Of a DNA stretch of 8,747 nucleotides, positions 7,598-8,747 are shown piece by piece. The DNA is from Planctomycetota bacterium (GTDB lineage Bacteria; Planctomycetota; PUPC01; JACPCR01). Within the stretch, counting starts at the first letter, position 1, and each line of letters starts with the position of its first letter. The position numbers were made by a program, and so were the translations under genes. The notes under the pieces are model-generated. The model saw only the letters and a program-made list of their open reading frames with translations, was not told the origin of the DNA and searched no databases. The stretch spans positions 1-8,747 of the forward strand of contig JASLXP010000970.1 of the NCBI GenBank assembly GCA_030740295.1, in the 5' to 3' direction.

Positions 7598-7639
7598 TGC
7601 CCGTCGACGTCCCGGCGAGGCCGGCTTCAGGCTCGGCAC

Positions 7640-7645
7640 AGGGAG
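7640..7645 (+). promoter_or_regulatory. Ribosome binding site deciding the sulfatase start
   Basis: AGGGAG lies 8 bases before the ATG at 7654. An in-frame ATG at 7597 overlaps the esterase stop (TGATG) and would add 19 residues beginning MPVDVPARPASGS, but those do not form a signal peptide and precede the point where sulfatase similarity begins. Confidence 0.6.
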
Positions 7646-7653
7646 TAGAATCA

Positions 7654-8747
7654 ATGACGAAACGGCCGAATGTTCTGGTCATCCTGGCGGATCAGTTGCG
7701 CCGATCGGCTCTTGGAATCTATGGCGACCCGAATGTTTCCACCCCCAACATCGATCGGCTGGCACAACACGGGGTTCGCTTTTCCCACGCATACTCCAGT
7801 TGCCCACAGTGCGTCCCGTTCCGTTTCAGTCTGATGACCGGGGAACGTGCGCCGTCCCGATTCCCCACCGGCAACGGTTGGCGCATGTCGCCGGCCGAAC
7901 GCACCCTTGCCGATGCCCTCAATGAGAATGATTACGAGACGGTTTACATAGGGAAATGGCATCTTTACGGGATTGGTTTCTCGACTGCTCCGCCGGGTGT
8001 CGACATGTGGCGTATGGCCAACCGAACGCCTGTGCCGCGCCAGCATCAGGGCCGCTGGCAGAACTGGTTTGGCTTCGAGCTATCGAACCGCCATTTCGAT
8101 ACCTGCTATTTCGTTGACGACGACCCGACGCCCCGTCCGCTGGGAGAGTATCAGACCGATGGTCTGACGAACCTGACCATGGACTACCTCCGGCGACGCC
8201 GGCCCGGGGATCGGCCTTTCTTCTGCATCCTGTCGGTGGAACCGCCCCACAACAATTTGGAGGCTCCCCCCGCGTACGAGGATAAGTGGCGACAGCGCGA
8301 CATCGTAACGCCGCCAAACTTCCTGTTCGACGACCCAACTCCAGGTCCGGGCCGACGCGTGACCACTGAGCCTGACCAGCTCGAAAATCATCTGAAATAT
8401 GTCCGGCTGCAGTATGCAATGATCGAGAACCTCGACGACAACGTCGGCCGTCTTCTCCGGTGCCTGCATGACACGGGGCTCGATGAAGACACCATTGTTG
8501 TTTTCCTTTCAGACCACGGAGATATGGGCGGCGCACACCGACTCTTCAAGAAACATCAGCCTTTTGAGGAATCTGTCGGAATCCCATTTGTCGTGCGCGA
8601 CCCGCGGATGCCGGACCGCGCCGGATCAACGCTCGATGATCCCGTTCAGGTGGAGGATCTGTACCCTACTTTTCTCGGAATGACCGGCTGCCGGGCCGAA
8701 CTCGATAAGCCTGGCGTTGACCTCTGTCCTCTGATTCGCGGAGAGCA
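7654..8747 (+). CDS. Type I sulfatase (formylglycine-dependent), C-terminus beyond the window
   Basis: There are 364 residues before the window edge. Sulfatases of this type are usually 450-520 long, so the last quarter or so is missing. Family S1 features: NVLVILADQLR (6-16) with metal ligand Asp13; CVPFRFSLMTG (53-63) with Cys53 as the residue oxidised to formylglycine; YIGKWHL (98-104) with Lys101 and His103; a VEPPHNN strand (195-201); and FLSDHGDMGGAH (284-295) with Asp287 and His288, followed by HQPFEESVGIPFVV. The role is hydrolysis of a sulfate ester, probably on a sugar. The maturation motif has Phe56 where Ser or Ala is usual (the codon TTC is one base from TCC). There is no signal peptide, unlike the four genes to its left, which suggests a cytoplasmic enzyme. 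Maturation needs a formylglycine-generating enzyme or an anaerobic equivalent, not seen here. The gap to the esterase is 56 bases, consistent with an operon. Substrate class not assignable. Confidence 0.88.
   Translation, partial: MTKRPNVLVILADQLRRSALGIYGDPNVSTPNIDRLAQHGVRFSHAYSSCPQCVPFRFSLMTGERAPSRFPTGNGWRMSPAERTLADALNENDYETVYIGKWHLYGIGFSTAPPGVDMWRMANRTPVPRQHQGRWQNWFGFELSNRHFDTCYFVDDDPTPRPLGEYQTDGLTNLTMDYLRRRRPGDRPFFCILSVEPPHNNLEAPPAYEDKWRQRDIVTPPNFLFDDPTPGPGRRVTTEPDQLENHLKYVRLQYAMIENLDDNVGRLLRCLHDTGLDEDTIVVFLSDHGDMGGAHRLFKKHQPFEESVGIPFVVRDPRMPDRAGSTLDDPVQVEDLYPTFLGMTGCRAELDKPGVDLCPLIRGE

Noticed and set aside
7919..8536. Minus-strand open frame of 205 codons opposite the sulfatase
   Set aside because: The plus strand carries unmistakable sulfatase motifs across this whole stretch; the antisense product is low-complexity and Arg/Gly-rich.

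Overview
The window looks like part of a carbohydrate-degradation locus from a GC-rich bacterium of the Planctomycetota/Verrucomicrobiota/Lentisphaerota/Kiritimatiellota type. That placement is an inference. It rests on secreted glycosidase-like proteins carrying accessory beta-sandwich and glutaminase-like domains, a sulfatase and a CE7-like esterase next to them, and no SusC/SusD pair in view. Nothing here (rRNA, tRNA, marker gene) fixes the taxon.

All credible genes are on the + strand. The left edge may hold the last codons of an upstream gene (stop at 80-82). Next come a secreted protein of unknown function with a BsuPI-like/Ig-like sandwich (116-1471), a 163-base gap with no clear signal, and a large secreted GH2-like glycosidase (about 1175 residues, 1635-5163) that is broken by one +1 frameshift near 2398-2422. 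A 191-base gap then contains a 75-base, nearly perfect inverted repeat whose arms are each small hairpins (5214-5288). It is followed by a secreted beta-sandwich protein (5355-6149), a secreted CE7-like acetyl esterase overlapping it by ATGA (6146-7597), and a type I sulfatase that runs off the right edge (7654->8747).

The gene content suggests stepwise stripping of a decorated, sulfated and acylated polysaccharide: the esterase removes acyl groups, the sulfatase removes sulfate, the GH2-like protein acts on (or binds) the glycan, and the small beta-sandwich protein may bind carbohydrate. The substrate cannot be read from the sequence. The four proteins upstream of the sulfatase have signal peptides. 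The sulfatase does not, so desulfation may occur on imported material in the cytoplasm.

Most worth a second look: the GH2-like protein has Thr where the family's acid/base Glu of the Asn-Glu pair is expected, in addition to the frameshift; the nested palindrome has the shape of a REP/MITE-type element; the sulfatase maturation motif is CVPFR rather than the usual CxPSR; and the esterase keeps a Ser-Asp-His triad but departs from the CE7 signature motifs. I found no clearly new biological system, only divergent members of known families in one locus.
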